A stretch of 10,548 bases of DNA from Alphaproteobacteria bacterium (GTDB taxonomy: Bacteria > Pseudomonadota > Alphaproteobacteria > Sphingomonadales > Sphingomonadaceae), in contig JAGWQR010000216.1 in NCBI GenBank assembly GCA_028869975.1, positions 1 to 10,548 on the forward strand, given 5' to 3'. Positions 1-7,226 of the stretch are shown piece by piece. The notes beneath the pieces are model-generated. The model saw nothing but the letters and a program-made list of their open reading frames with translations, was not told the origin of the DNA and did not search any database. Position numbers and translations under genes: made by a program. Numbering within the stretch: position 1 is the stretch's first letter; each line of letters opens with the position of its first letter.

Positions 1-459
1 ACGTGGCAGAGGCCATTGCGGCAAACCCACCATCAAGATCAGCGCGCCGAGCGCAATAATCTGCAAGGTCGTTTTCCACTTGGCGAGCGCACTCACCGGG
101 ACGGAGACACGCAATCCGGCCAGAAATTCACGCAAGCCCGACACCGCTATTTCACGCAGCAAAATCACCAGCGCAGGTATCACATGCACTCCCGCAATCG
201 CGCCCTTCGCCACCAGCATCAGAATCACCGCCGCAACCATGATCTTATCGGCAATCGGATCAAGAAAGATACCGAGCTTCGACACTGTCCCCTGCGCGCG
301 CGCCAAATAACCGTCAAAATAATCCGTGATTCCCATCAAACTATACAGACCGAATGCGATCAGATAACCCCATTGATCGCGCGGCTCCCACATGAACCAG
401 ACGAGCAATGGCACCATAACGATGCGAGAAAGCGTCAGCAGATTGGGCAGGGCGCGCAT
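1..459 (-). CDS. pgsA: CDP-diacylglycerol--glycerol-3-phosphate 3-phosphatidyltransferase (3' end cut by window)
   Basis: PgsA is an inner-membrane enzyme that makes phosphatidylglycerophosphate from CDP-diacylglycerol and glycerol-3-phosphate, the committed step to phosphatidylglycerol and cardiolipin. I translated the minus strand from the ATG at 459. The frame is open to the window edge (153 residues), against about 180-190 for the family, so roughly 30 C-terminal residues are missing. It begins MRALPNLLTLSRI. The complete CDP-alcohol phosphotransferase signature DG-x2-AR-x8-G-x3-D-x3-D lies at residues 49-71, with all aspartates present. The family-typical segment REIAVSGLREF is at 102-112. 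Several hydrophobic stretches (about 13-24, 32-43, 74-100) fit membrane helices. The start is 8 bases after the mgtE stop and has no clear Shine-Dalgarno sequence, so translation coupled to mgtE is likely (inference). The family call is firm; distinction from related CDP-alcohol transferases rests on overall resemblance. Confidence 0.93.
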   Translation of the reverse strand, partial: MRALPNLLTLSRIVMVPLLVWFMWEPRDQWGYLIAFGLYSLMGITDYFDGYLARAQGTVSKLGIFLDPIADKIMVAAVILMLVAKGAIAGVHVIPALVILLREIAVSGLREFLAGLRVSVPVSALAKWKTTLQIIALGALILMVGLPQWPLPR

Positions 460-467
460 AGACTATT

Positions 468-1883
468 TTAGACCATAAACTTGATGACGAGCGAGGCAAA
501 GCCGAGGAATGCGCCAAAGCCGACTGTGTCTGTAACCCAAGTCACGAACACGGTCGAGACAACTGCCGGATCAACCTTCATGCGTTGCAGCCCGAGCGGG
601 ATGAGAATGCCCGCGATGCCCGCCGCCAGTGCATCGGTCATCCAGCCTGCCATCAGCACGCCACCGAGCACCAGGTTATGATACCAGGCCGCGCAGCCAA
701 CCAGCATGACCAGACCCAGCCCGAAACCATTGGCGAGCGCGATCATGAACTCGCGCCCAATCATCCGCATTGTGTTCGATGAAGTGAGCTGGTTGGTTGC
801 GAGCGCGCGCACCACAACGGCCATCGTCTGTGTGCCTGCATTGCCGCCCATGCCAGATACAATCCCCATAAGTGCGGATAGCGCAACAAATTGCTGGATG
901 GTCGAGCCGAAAATAACTGGCATGATTGCAGCCGCGACTGCTGTGAGCAGATTGATGAACAGCCACCACATGCGTGACTTAATCGTCATCAGGATCGGTT
1001 CGTTGATATCGCCATCGCCCGCCCCCGCGAGCTTGAGGATATCTTCTCCAGCCTCTTCCTGAATGACATGTACCACGTCATCGACGGTAATCATCCCGAT
1101 CAGCCGCCCGTTCGTGTCAACCACAGCCGCTGAAATCAACGCATATTTCTGGAAGAGCAATGCGATCTCTTCCTGATCCATATCGACCGGGATCAGTGTC
1201 TGTTCGCGTTTCATAACATCTGCAATGGCGATGCTGCGCGGCGTGCGTAAAATCCAGGAGAGCTGGCAGGTGCCTATCGGCTTGTGGGTTGGATCAACGA
1301 CAAAGATTTCCCAGAAATCGGTCGTCAAATCCTGATTATCACGCAGATAGTCGATGGTCTGACCCACGCTCCAGTGCGCGGGCACCGCCACCAGATCCCG
1401 CTGCATCATTCGCCCGGCAGAGTCTTCCGGGTAGCTTAAGCCTTCTTCGATCGCGGCGCGTTCATCAGGCGGCAGTGCGCGCAGCACCGCGCGCTGCTCA
1501 TCCTCATCCAGATCCTCAATAATGGCAACCGCATCGTCGGTCTCCATCTCTGAAGCAAGTTCGGCAACTTCCGCCGGCTCGTAAGTATCGATCAGCCCTT
1601 CACGGACATGTTCGTTCATTTCGGCGAGCACGTCGCCGTCGATCAGGTCATCAATCGCATCGGTGAGCGCCTTGCGTTGATCGGCGGGCGTCAACTCGAT
1701 AAGATCAGCAATGTCTGCGGGATGAAGCGGAGAAACCAGTTCACGTGCCTTTTCGGGGCGCCCAGCCTCCACCTCGGCAATCACTTCATCAACAAAGGCC
1801 GCTGTCAGCCGGTTTTCATCATCATGATGGGCCAAAATCTGAGAAGATTCGACTGACAATGCATCGCGCAGATCTTCCGTCAT
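468..1883 (-). CDS. mgtE: Magnesium transporter MgtE
   Basis: This is a Mg2+ channel/transporter of the inner membrane. From the ATG at 1883 it has 471 residues, normal for MgtE. The order is: an acidic cytoplasmic N domain with MgtE_N-type helical repeats (about 20-125, HPADIADLIE), a CBS-domain pair (about 130-255), then a membrane domain of about five helices (305-471). The signature GMGGNAGTQ follows the second helix. The last helix carries a TD pair with Asp452, matching the pore aspartate that selects Mg2+ in characterised MgtE proteins. In the family, the N and CBS domains sense cytoplasmic Mg2+ and close the pore. The frame is open up to 1979, but that extension runs into pyrC. The ATG at 1883 has GGAAAGG (1892-1898) 8 bases upstream and begins the conserved protein, so I chose it. 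It follows pyrC by 62 bases, which contain an inverted repeat, and precedes pgsA by 8 bases. Confidence 0.95.
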   Translation of the reverse strand: MTEDLRDALSVESSQILAHHDDENRLTAAFVDEVIAEVEAGRPEKARELVSPLHPADIADLIELTPADQRKALTDAIDDLIDGDVLAEMNEHVREGLIDTYEPAEVAELASEMETDDAVAIIEDLDEDEQRAVLRALPPDERAAIEEGLSYPEDSAGRMMQRDLVAVPAHWSVGQTIDYLRDNQDLTTDFWEIFVVDPTHKPIGTCQLSWILRTPRSIAIADVMKREQTLIPVDMDQEEIALLFQKYALISAAVVDTNGRLIGMITVDDVVHVIQEEAGEDILKLAGAGDGDINEPILMTIKSRMWWLFINLLTAVAAAIMPVIFGSTIQQFVALSALMGIVSGMGGNAGTQTMAVVVRALATNQLTSSNTMRMIGREFMIALANGFGLGLVMLVGCAAWYHNLVLGGVLMAGWMTDALAAGIAGILIPLGLQRMKVDPAVVSTVFVTWVTDTVGFGAFLGFASLVIKFMV

Positions 1884-1900
1884 GGGGGTCGCCTTTCCGG

Positions 1901-1939
1901 GTAGCGCGTTGAGTCGCCCTCCCCTAGCCCGCGCGCTAC
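1901..1939. repeat. Inverted repeat between pyrC and mgtE
   Basis: GTAGCGCG (1901-1908) and CGCGCTAC (1932-1939) are a perfect 8-base inverted repeat around a 23-base spacer. It fills most of the 62-base gap between the pyrC stop and the mgtE start. No run of T follows on the minus strand, so it is not a standard intrinsic terminator. It could fold in the mRNA as a pyrC 3' structure or mgtE leader, or could be a protein site. Function is unknown. Confidence 0.5.
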
Positions 1940-1945
1940 TTGATT

Positions 1946-2998
1946 TCAATCTGAAGACTGCGCCTGCACCATACGCCAAGGCAGCGTTTCGCCCGCATGA
2001 AAGGGAATGAAGCTTCCCGCTGCTGTCTCGATCCTATCCGGCACCGCCTGTCCTGCGTGCTCAAGCATGATCTGACCAGTATTGAGCGGCAGCCCGTAAA
2101 ATTGTGCGCCACGCACCGAGAGAAATGCCTCCAGCCGATCAAGCGCACCCAGTTGATGGAACAGCGCAGCATAGCTTTCCACCGCATAGGGTGCGTTGAA
2201 TATGCCCGCGCACCCGCACGCCGATTCCTTTGCACCCACCAGATGTGGCGCTGTATCGGTGCCGGCAAAGAATTTGGGTGAACCAGATGTCGCAGCGCGG
2301 CACAACGCCAGGCGATGCACTTCTCGTTTGGCGACCGGCAAACAATAGGCGTGTGGGCGCAATCCCCCCTGAAACAGAGCGTTGCGGTTGATCCAGAGAT
2401 GATGTGGGGTGATCGTCGCGGCAAGAGTAGCCGGCGCACTTTCCACAAACTCCACAGCCTGTCTAGTTGTGATATGCTCGAGCACGATTTTGAGCGCCGG
2501 GAAGTGCTGCATGAGCGGCGCCAGCACGCGTTCGATAAACACTGCCTCGCGATCAAATATATCCACGTCCCGGTCGGTCACTTCGCCGTGGACGAGCAGC
2601 GGCATCCCAATCGCCTGCATTCGCTCCAGCGCCGCTGAAATGTTGTTCACATCAGAAACCCCCGCCGCCGCATTGGTGGTCGCGTGTGCAGGATAAAGTT
2701 TCGCCGCCGTATAGACGCCCCGTTCATAGCCGGTGACGAGATCATTCGGATCACTGCGGTCTGTCAGGTAGCAGGTCATCAGCGGCGTAAAGCTCATACC
2801 TTCCGGTATACAAGCCATGACTCGCGCATGATAAGCCTGCGCATTCGCAACACATGTTACCGGTGGCGCCAGATTGGGCATGATGATCGCGCGGGCAAAC
2901 TGGCGTGCAGTAAATGGTGCCACCGCTCTCAAAATATCACCATCGCGCAAATGGACATGCCAGTCGTCAGGCGCACGAATGGACAGATTTTGCGTCAA
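1946..2998 (-). CDS. pyrC: Dihydroorotase, PyrC (class II) type
   Basis: PyrC is the cytoplasmic zinc enzyme that cyclises carbamoyl-aspartate to dihydroorotate, step three of pyrimidine synthesis. The 350 residues match the E. coli PyrC type (348). All metal ligands can be placed: His14 and His16 in DWHVHLRDG, Lys100 (the carboxylated bridging lysine, AAKLYPAHATTNA), His137 (LVHGEV), His175 (EHITT) and Asp248 (GTDTAPH). Each is two residues before its E. coli counterpart. The start is TTG: the codon at 2998 reads TTG-ACG-CAA, and the next in-frame Met is residue 40, past the HxH motif. TAGGAG sits 6 bases upstream. That Shine-Dalgarno sequence shares its TAG with the stop codon of the autotransporter gene ahead, so coupled translation is likely (inference). 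A surface-protein gene in front of a pyrimidine gene is an unusual pairing. Confidence 0.96.
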   Translation of the reverse strand: MTQNLSIRAPDDWHVHLRDGDILRAVAPFTARQFARAIIMPNLAPPVTCVANAQAYHARVMACIPEGMSFTPLMTCYLTDRSDPNDLVTGYERGVYTAAKLYPAHATTNAAAGVSDVNNISAALERMQAIGMPLLVHGEVTDRDVDIFDREAVFIERVLAPLMQHFPALKIVLEHITTRQAVEFVESAPATLAATITPHHLWINRNALFQGGLRPHAYCLPVAKREVHRLALCRAATSGSPKFFAGTDTAPHLVGAKESACGCAGIFNAPYAVESYAALFHQLGALDRLEAFLSVRGAQFYGLPLNTGQIMLEHAGQAVPDRIETAAGSFIPFHAGETLPWRMVQAQSSD

Positions 2999-3004
2999 CA
3001 GTCG

Positions 3005-3010
3005 CTCCTA
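3005..3010 (-). promoter_or_regulatory. Ribosome binding site of pyrC overlapping the preceding stop codon
   Basis: The minus strand reads TAGGAG, then 6 bases, then the TTG start of pyrC. The TAG is also the stop codon of the autotransporter gene. This strong site decides the TTG start, because no ATG is available before the conserved metal-binding motif. Confidence 0.75.
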
Positions 3011-5488
3011 GAAGGCGAGCCGCACGCCGCCATTGACACCATGTTCACTCAAATCCTTGCGGATGGTGCCCTGATAACCAAAGAAGAGCACGCCATCCTG
3101 CGCTGCCTGATAGTTGATCCCGAAATTGATATCCGCTTCACCGCGCGGCGCATCCGGTGAAGTAACCGTGAAGGGAGATGCATAGCTGGTTTGCCCTGTA
3201 TATGTTGGATCCCCCACGAATGTTCCGGTAATCAGGTTGGTGACATTGTTGCCGCTCAGATCATACCGATAATTGGCACGCACGAAGGGTTGAAGACTGC
3301 CCGAGCGCACTGCCGCATCCAAGCCAAGCAGCACGTCAGTCCGGTTCGCATTAATGCTGCCCACAGCTAGATTGGCTGCGTATGCGCCCGTTTCAAGGAA
3401 GCTGCTAATGTTGCCCTTGGTCATATCGAGGCCGACAAAAGGCCTCAACTTCAGGGATTCGCCGCCCATGTCATAACCCAATGTGCTGGTTGCCGTCATC
3501 GCATGACCATGCGTATCACCTTGCGCGACCGCAAAAACCGCGCTTTCATTCATGGTACGGGTCGCGTGAACAGTTTCAAACTGATAGCTTAGCACAAGGT
3601 CGAGGCTAGCACGCGCCGCGCGCCCAATGTTTAGCCGACCATAGCCGCCAAGTTGGTAGCCCAGATCATGCCCGCTCATGCCAACATTACCGTAGGCAGT
3701 TGTAGTGCCGAACGTGTTCAGTGCGGCGTTTGTCGCCACCACGGGAATGCCGTTGCCATAACCATAATTGATGCCGTCATCCTCATAACCCAGCGAAGCA
3801 CCGAGCAGAAAACGGTCATTGCCGATGTCATAGCCGAATTGTGAACCAATATTGCTGAAAGAACTGACAGCACCGGTGGCACTCGCGCCATCAAAACCAC
3901 CAAAAGCCTGCGCCCATGCGCCGGTGGAAACTTCATCGTCAACATGCAATTCATTGAGACGCTGCTCCACAAAGCGCGCAAAATTATTGGCTTGATCGCG
4001 CATCCCTGTGGCATAGGCGCCATAGCCTTCCGGGCTCATCTGCTCGAAGAGTGATTGCGCTTGCGGGATCGAAAGGCCGTTTACCTCGCCGACAAGTGTT
4101 GCCGCCGTACTGCTGGCATTGGTTGCGGCGAAATTGGCAACACCCTGGAACCCGGTGGCCACGGCCAGCATATTCGGTGTGGCATTTCCGTCATTGATGC
4201 CCTTCGCATAGAGATTGCCGGTATAATTCGGCGCATAGGTCAGAAGTACGGTGTTGCCCGAAATACTCTCGGTAAAGGTTTCAAACGCAGTCACATTGCC
4301 GGTCAAAGTTGTGAAATTGCCGGTTAACCCTCCATTCGCGGTGATAATCGTGAAGGTCGAATTTGGCGTATAATATCCGGCGACAGGAACCACATTCAGC
4401 GTGCCCGCTAGGGTTACTTTCCCGGTGGCAACAAGTTGCCCGTAGCTGACACCTTGGAGCGAAGTGCCACTGGTCAATGTCTCCGAATAAGTGCCCGCTG
4501 CAGATTGCGTGAAATTTCCGTTGAGCTGAACCAGCGCCGGTGTAGTGGATGCAGGGATCGTGCCTGGAGAAAACAATCCGGTATTCGTGATATTGCCGTA
4601 GATGACGGAGCCGGCCGCTGTCATCGTGCCATTATTGGTTATTGTCAGCAGATCGCTGCCATTGGTAATTGCACCATAAAATGAACCACCGACATCATTC
4701 AGGAAAGTATTGGTGGTCGCCGCATAACCGGGTGCCGCCGTCTGTGTATAATTTCCGGTCCAGATTCCGGTGTTGTCTATCGCTGTGTTACCTGTCGCAG
4801 TCACATTGCCGGTGATGCCGTAAACGGCGTTGGCATTGTTGAGCGTATTCACCTGCCCGGCCGTGCTGGTGCCGAAAACAATGTTACCGAGCACCGCGCT
4901 GGTCGCCGAAGCTGTATTGTTGAATGTGCCGTTCGCGCCAAACTGAACCAGCGTGGAGCCGGTCACGGTGCTCAGGCTGCCATTATTGGTGAGCGTGCCG
5001 TTATCTCCAAAGACGATTGCCGACCCCGGCAGTGTCGTCGCCAGCCCCGAATTGATGATGGTAATGCTGCCTGCATTCGTCAGGCTGCTGTTGTTCCCCA
5101 GAACCACATCATTCACCTGCCCGGTCGTGGTGGTCACGGCGGAGCCAGTGATATAGCCGTTGTTGGTGATCGTACTGCTGTTACCGACTTGAACGGCGGT
5201 GTAGGTTTGCGTTGGATCGGTCGGCGGCGTCGGGACAATGCTGGTTGTGGCATCAACCGTAGTTACTGTGCTGCTGTCACCGACCTGGATCGGTGATGTT
5301 ACTGAAGCGCCGCTGGAGACCGTAACCGACTGGTTGCCGCTGGTCGTCGTATACCCCGCGCCAGTGCCCGAACAGGTGATGGTGGCGCCACTCGCCGCGC
5401 ATTGCGCCAGAGCCTGATGCGCAACCCCCGCGGCCATCAGACTTGCGAATGAAAATTTCAGAAACAATCGGGCTTGGACAGAATTCAT
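3008..5488 (-). CDS. Autotransporter (type Va) with beta-helix passenger and C-terminal outer-membrane barrel
   Basis: This is a surface or secreted protein that crosses the outer membrane through its own barrel. It has 826 residues from the ATG at 5488; an in-frame GTG two codons upstream (5494) is an alternative. A signal peptide (about 1-28: hydrophobic core, cleavage after ALA, before QC) is followed by a Cys pair (30, 39). The passenger (about 40-420) is rich in Thr, Asn, Gly and Ser. It contains imperfect repeats of the type VGN-SSTITNNG, as in beta-helical passengers, and ends in a region resembling the conserved passenger C-terminus. A helical linker (FARFVEQRLNEL, about 503-515) leads into the barrel (about 523-826, alternating aromatic strands, ending in Phe as outer-membrane proteins usually do). 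I see no protease, esterase or adhesin motif, so the passenger's activity is unknown. It ends 9 bases before pyrC and starts 95 bases after truA. Confidence 0.9.
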   Translation of the reverse strand: MNSVQARLFLKFSFASLMAAGVAHQALAQCAASGATITCSGTGAGYTTTSGNQSVTVSSGASVTSPIQVGDSSTVTTVDATTSIVPTPPTDPTQTYTAVQVGNSSTITNNGYITGSAVTTTTGQVNDVVLGNNSSLTNAGSITIINSGLATTLPGSAIVFGDNGTLTNNGSLSTVTGSTLVQFGANGTFNNTASATSAVLGNIVFGTSTAGQVNTLNNANAVYGITGNVTATGNTAIDNTGIWTGNYTQTAAPGYAATTNTFLNDVGGSFYGAITNGSDLLTITNNGTMTAAGSVIYGNITNTGLFSPGTIPASTTPALVQLNGNFTQSAAGTYSETLTSGTSLQGVSYGQLVATGKVTLAGTLNVVPVAGYYTPNSTFTIITANGGLTGNFTTLTGNVTAFETFTESISGNTVLLTYAPNYTGNLYAKGINDGNATPNMLAVATGFQGVANFAATNASSTAATLVGEVNGLSIPQAQSLFEQMSPEGYGAYATGMRDQANNFARFVEQRLNELHVDDEVSTGAWAQAFGGFDGASATGAVSSFSNIGSQFGYDIGNDRFLLGASLGYEDDGINYGYGNGIPVVATNAALNTFGTTTAYGNVGMSGHDLGYQLGGYGRLNIGRAARASLDLVLSYQFETVHATRTMNESAVFAVAQGDTHGHAMTATSTLGYDMGGESLKLRPFVGLDMTKGNISSFLETGAYAANLAVGSINANRTDVLLGLDAAVRSGSLQPFVRANYRYDLSGNNVTNLITGTFVGDPTYTGQTSYASPFTVTSPDAPRGEADINFGINYQAAQDGVLFFGYQGTIRKDLSEHGVNGGVRLAF
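4871..5287 (-). repeat. Imperfect repeats in the autotransporter passenger
   Basis: Counting from the ATG at 5488, glycines at residues 70, 102, 131, 161, 184 and 206 each begin a similar unit: a hydrophobic pair before G-(N/D/A), then S/N-x-T-(hydrophobic)-T/N-N-x-G. Examples are QVGNSSTITNNG, VLGNNSSLTNAG and VFGDNGTLTNNG. Spacing is 32, 29, 30, 23 and 22 residues, consistent with one or more turns of a right-handed beta-helix per unit. The repetition is clear in protein and only partial in DNA, so it is an old duplication or convergent structure rather than a recent tandem expansion. Confidence 0.6.
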
Positions 5489-5589
5489 CTTCACACTTTC
5501 ACTCGGGCGTATCTAATGCTCCCTGCCGATTAGAAGCTTAAGCGCTACGCGGCAAGCCGGATTTACGCTCAAGTGTTGCTCGCGCACTA
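5489..5589 (-). promoter_or_regulatory. Leader region of the autotransporter gene, with inverted repeat
   Basis: These bases separate truA from the autotransporter start. They hold a perfect 6-base inverted repeat, TCTAAT (5512-5517) and ATTAGA (5529-5534), with an 11-base spacer, and the palindrome GCTTAAGC (5536-5543). The 6-base repeat lies 24-46 bases upstream of the start codon. Immediately before the ATG the minus strand reads GAGTGAAAGTGTGAAG, a purine-rich but imperfect ribosome site. Only weak promoter-like boxes are visible. A dedicated promoter is plausible here because the gene's role differs from truA, but that is inference. Confidence 0.35.
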
Positions 5590-5601
5590 TCAATAGCGCG
5601 C
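5582..5601 (-). terminator. Hairpin over the truA stop codon (possible weak terminator)
   Basis: The minus strand reads GCGCGCTA-TTGA-TAGTGCGC, an 8-pair stem (one G-U wobble in RNA) with a four-base loop containing the truA stop codon. No T-run follows, so a true intrinsic terminator is doubtful. It may be an mRNA 3'-end stabiliser or a partial attenuator before the autotransporter gene. Confidence 0.35.
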
Positions 5602-6327
5602 CGCAACGAAATAAAGCCCGTCTGGCGGCGCGTTCAGGCCGAGTGCGGCGCGGTCTTTAGCCGCAAGTGCCGTTGCCAAATCGTCCGCCGACCAACTTGC
5701 GCGCCCGACCAGCATCAGGCACCCCACCATTGAACGCACCTGATGATGCAGGAAGGAGCGCGCGCGCGCCGAAATGATAATTTCATCACCGTATCGGGCC
5801 ACATCAAACTGATCGAGCGTCTTGACCGGGCTTGCCGCCTGACAATGCACCGAGCGGAAGGTGGTGAAATCATGCTGCCCGACCAGGGATTGCGCGGCTG
5901 CCTGCATGGCCCCGGCATCGAGCGGTTGCGGCACGACCCAGGCTAGTCCCTTGTCGAAGGTCAACGGCGCGCGCCGGTTGACGATACGATATTCATAGGC
6001 GCGCTCAATGCAGGAAAAGCGCGCGTGCCACTCCGTATCAACCGCCGCACACGCCAGAATTGCCACCGGCGCGGGGCGCAGATGCGCGTTTAAGGCCTGC
6101 ATCAGCCGGAACGGTGTGATCGTCTTGGCAATATCCACATGCGCCACCATCGCGCGAGCATGAACCCCGGCATCGGTGCGCCCGGCGGCATAAACGGTCA
6201 CGGTCTCGCCAGTTACCGCGAAGGCGGCCGCCTCCAGCGCCTCCTGCACGCTCGGCCCATGGCTCTGCCGCTGCCAGCCCATGAATGGTCGCCCATCATA
6301 CTCTATGCTGAGCCGGAAGCGGGTCAT
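5590..6327 (-). CDS. truA: tRNA pseudouridine(38-40) synthase TruA
   Basis: TruA converts uridines 38, 39 and 40 of the tRNA anticodon arm to pseudouridine in the cytoplasm. The 245 residues are close to the usual family length. The N-terminus RLSIEYDGRPFMGWQRQ is characteristic. The catalytic motif GRTDAGVHA contains Asp52, the nucleophile of all pseudouridine synthases. Other conserved parts are the HARFSCIERAYEYRI segment (about 101-115), the HDFTTFR segment (about 151-157), and FLHHQVRSMVG in the C-terminal half. The start codon overlaps the fmt stop as ATGA, with no clear Shine-Dalgarno sequence of its own, so it is probably translated by coupling to fmt. The fmt-truA pairing is common in proteobacteria. 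A hairpin covers its stop codon. Confidence 0.97.
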   Translation of the reverse strand: MTRFRLSIEYDGRPFMGWQRQSHGPSVQEALEAAAFAVTGETVTVYAAGRTDAGVHARAMVAHVDIAKTITPFRLMQALNAHLRPAPVAILACAAVDTEWHARFSCIERAYEYRIVNRRAPLTFDKGLAWVVPQPLDAGAMQAAAQSLVGQHDFTTFRSVHCQAASPVKTLDQFDVARYGDEIIISARARSFLHHQVRSMVGCLMLVGRASWSADDLATALAAKDRAALGLNAPPDGLYFVAARY

Positions 6328-7226
6328 GTCAGGATCGTGCCCATGGGGATGGGGAAGCCGCGCAGGAAATCAATGACATCCATCGGTTTGCCACCTGCAC
6401 GCTGCACGATGCGCGGGTGAATCGCCCCGGCACCACAGCCGATGGAGAAGTGATTATCGGTCACTTGACCTGTCGGCGAACTGGCATCTGTGGATATTGT
6501 CGCGGACAATATCCGCACCCGCTCGCCATCCACTTCAAGCCAGGCCAGCGGATGAAAGGCGCGTATCTGCCGCTCAATCTGCTCCGCGTCCTGTGAGAAG
6601 TCGATCCTGGATTCGGCCTTGTCGAGCTTGGCGGCATAGGTGACGCTGCCCTCTGGTTGCGGTACCGGCGGATATGCTACTGGATTAGCCAGCACCCGCA
6701 CCAGCAATTCCGCACCGCGCCGGGCAAGCAGGTCAGTCAGGGTGACCGCATCATGATTGCCTATCGCCACCTCATCCTTCGCCAGCATCGCACCCGTATC
6801 CAGCCCCGCCTCCATCTGCATGATCGTGACGCCGGTTGCCTCATCGCCGGCCAGAATCGCGCGCTGGATTGGCGCCGCGCCGCGCCAGCGCGGCAGCAGC
6901 GAGGCATGGACATTGATGCAACCATGCTTGGGCGCATCCAGAATCACCTGCGGGAGGATGAGGCCATAGGCGGCAATCACCGCAATATCGGCACCAAGGG
7001 CAGCAAAACGCGCCTGTTCTTCCGCTGTTTTGAGTGATGTCGGCGACAGAAGCGGTAGCCCTGCCACTTCTGCAGCGCGTTGCACCGCCGTCGGGAGCAA
7101 CCCCTTCCCTCGCCCGGCACGACGCGGTGGCTGTGTATAAACCGCCACAATCTCATGCCCGAAAGCGATAAGCGCCTGCAAGCTTGGCACGGCAAAATCG
7201 GGGGAGCCCATAAAAATTATCCGCAT
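6324..7226 (-). CDS. fmt: Methionyl-tRNA formyltransferase
   Basis: Fmt transfers a formyl group from 10-formyl-tetrahydrofolate to initiator Met-tRNA in the cytoplasm, allowing normal bacterial translation initiation. From the ATG at 7226 it has 300 residues (E. coli 315). It starts MRIIFMGSPDFAVPSL, the usual N-terminus. The active-site set Asn105, His107 (INVHASLLP) and Asp143 (GLDTGAM) matches E. coli Asn106, His108 and Asp144. The folate-site segment LPRWRGAAPIQRAI is at 111-124. The C-terminal OB-like domain begins near residue 205 and ends in a weakly conserved tail. The frame is open to 7286, but GAAGG lies 5 bases before the ATG at 7226 and the extra 20 residues do not resemble the family. 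The peptide deformylase gene (def), often adjacent, is absent here. A strong inverted repeat lies inside the OB-domain coding region (6489-6517). Confidence 0.97.
   Translation of the reverse strand: MRIIFMGSPDFAVPSLQALIAFGHEIVAVYTQPPRRAGRGKGLLPTAVQRAAEVAGLPLLSPTSLKTAEEQARFAALGADIAVIAAYGLILPQVILDAPKHGCINVHASLLPRWRGAAPIQRAILAGDEATGVTIMQMEAGLDTGAMLAKDEVAIGNHDAVTLTDLLARRGAELLVRVLANPVAYPPVPQPEGSVTYAAKLDKAESRIDFSQDAEQIERQIRAFHPLAWLEVDGERVRILSATISTDASSPTGQVTDNHFSIGCGAGAIHPRIVQRAGGKPMDVIDFLRGFPIPMGTILT
6489..6517. repeat. Long inverted repeat (hairpin) inside fmt
   Basis: GGATATTGTC (6492-6501) and GACAATATCC (6505-6514) are perfect 10-base arms around a GCG loop. Outward, a T-G mismatch (wobble in plus-strand RNA) is followed by two more pairs (6489-6490 with 6516-6517). 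It encodes part of the Fmt OB domain (VRILSATIS), so it is not a separate insertion at the protein level as far as I can see. No T-run follows on either strand. Confidence 0.6.

Noticed and set aside
16..471. Plus-strand open frame of 151 codons at the left edge
   Set aside because: It is antisense to pgsA, rich in His, Gln and Arg, and pgsA has the full catalytic signature.
1884..1979. N-terminal extension of MgtE by 32 residues
   Set aside because: It would overlap pyrC, is not MgtE-like, and the ATG at 1883 has a good ribosome site.
2475..2484. Palindrome TGCTCGAGCA in pyrC
   Set aside because: A single short palindrome inside coding sequence with no context suggesting a site.
1936..2556. 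Minus-strand open frame of 206 codons inside pyrC
   Set aside because: It overlaps PyrC in another frame, is Arg/Ser/Cys-rich, and PyrC has every metal ligand.
5404..5488. Lipoprotein signal for the autotransporter (LAQC)
   Set aside because: Gln before the Cys does not fit a lipobox; the ALA site fits ordinary signal peptidase cleavage.
6841..6900. GC-rich inverted repeat CGCGCTGG / CCAGCGCG in fmt
   Set aside because: Eight GC-rich bases with a 17-base spacer inside coding DNA of this composition are plausible by chance.
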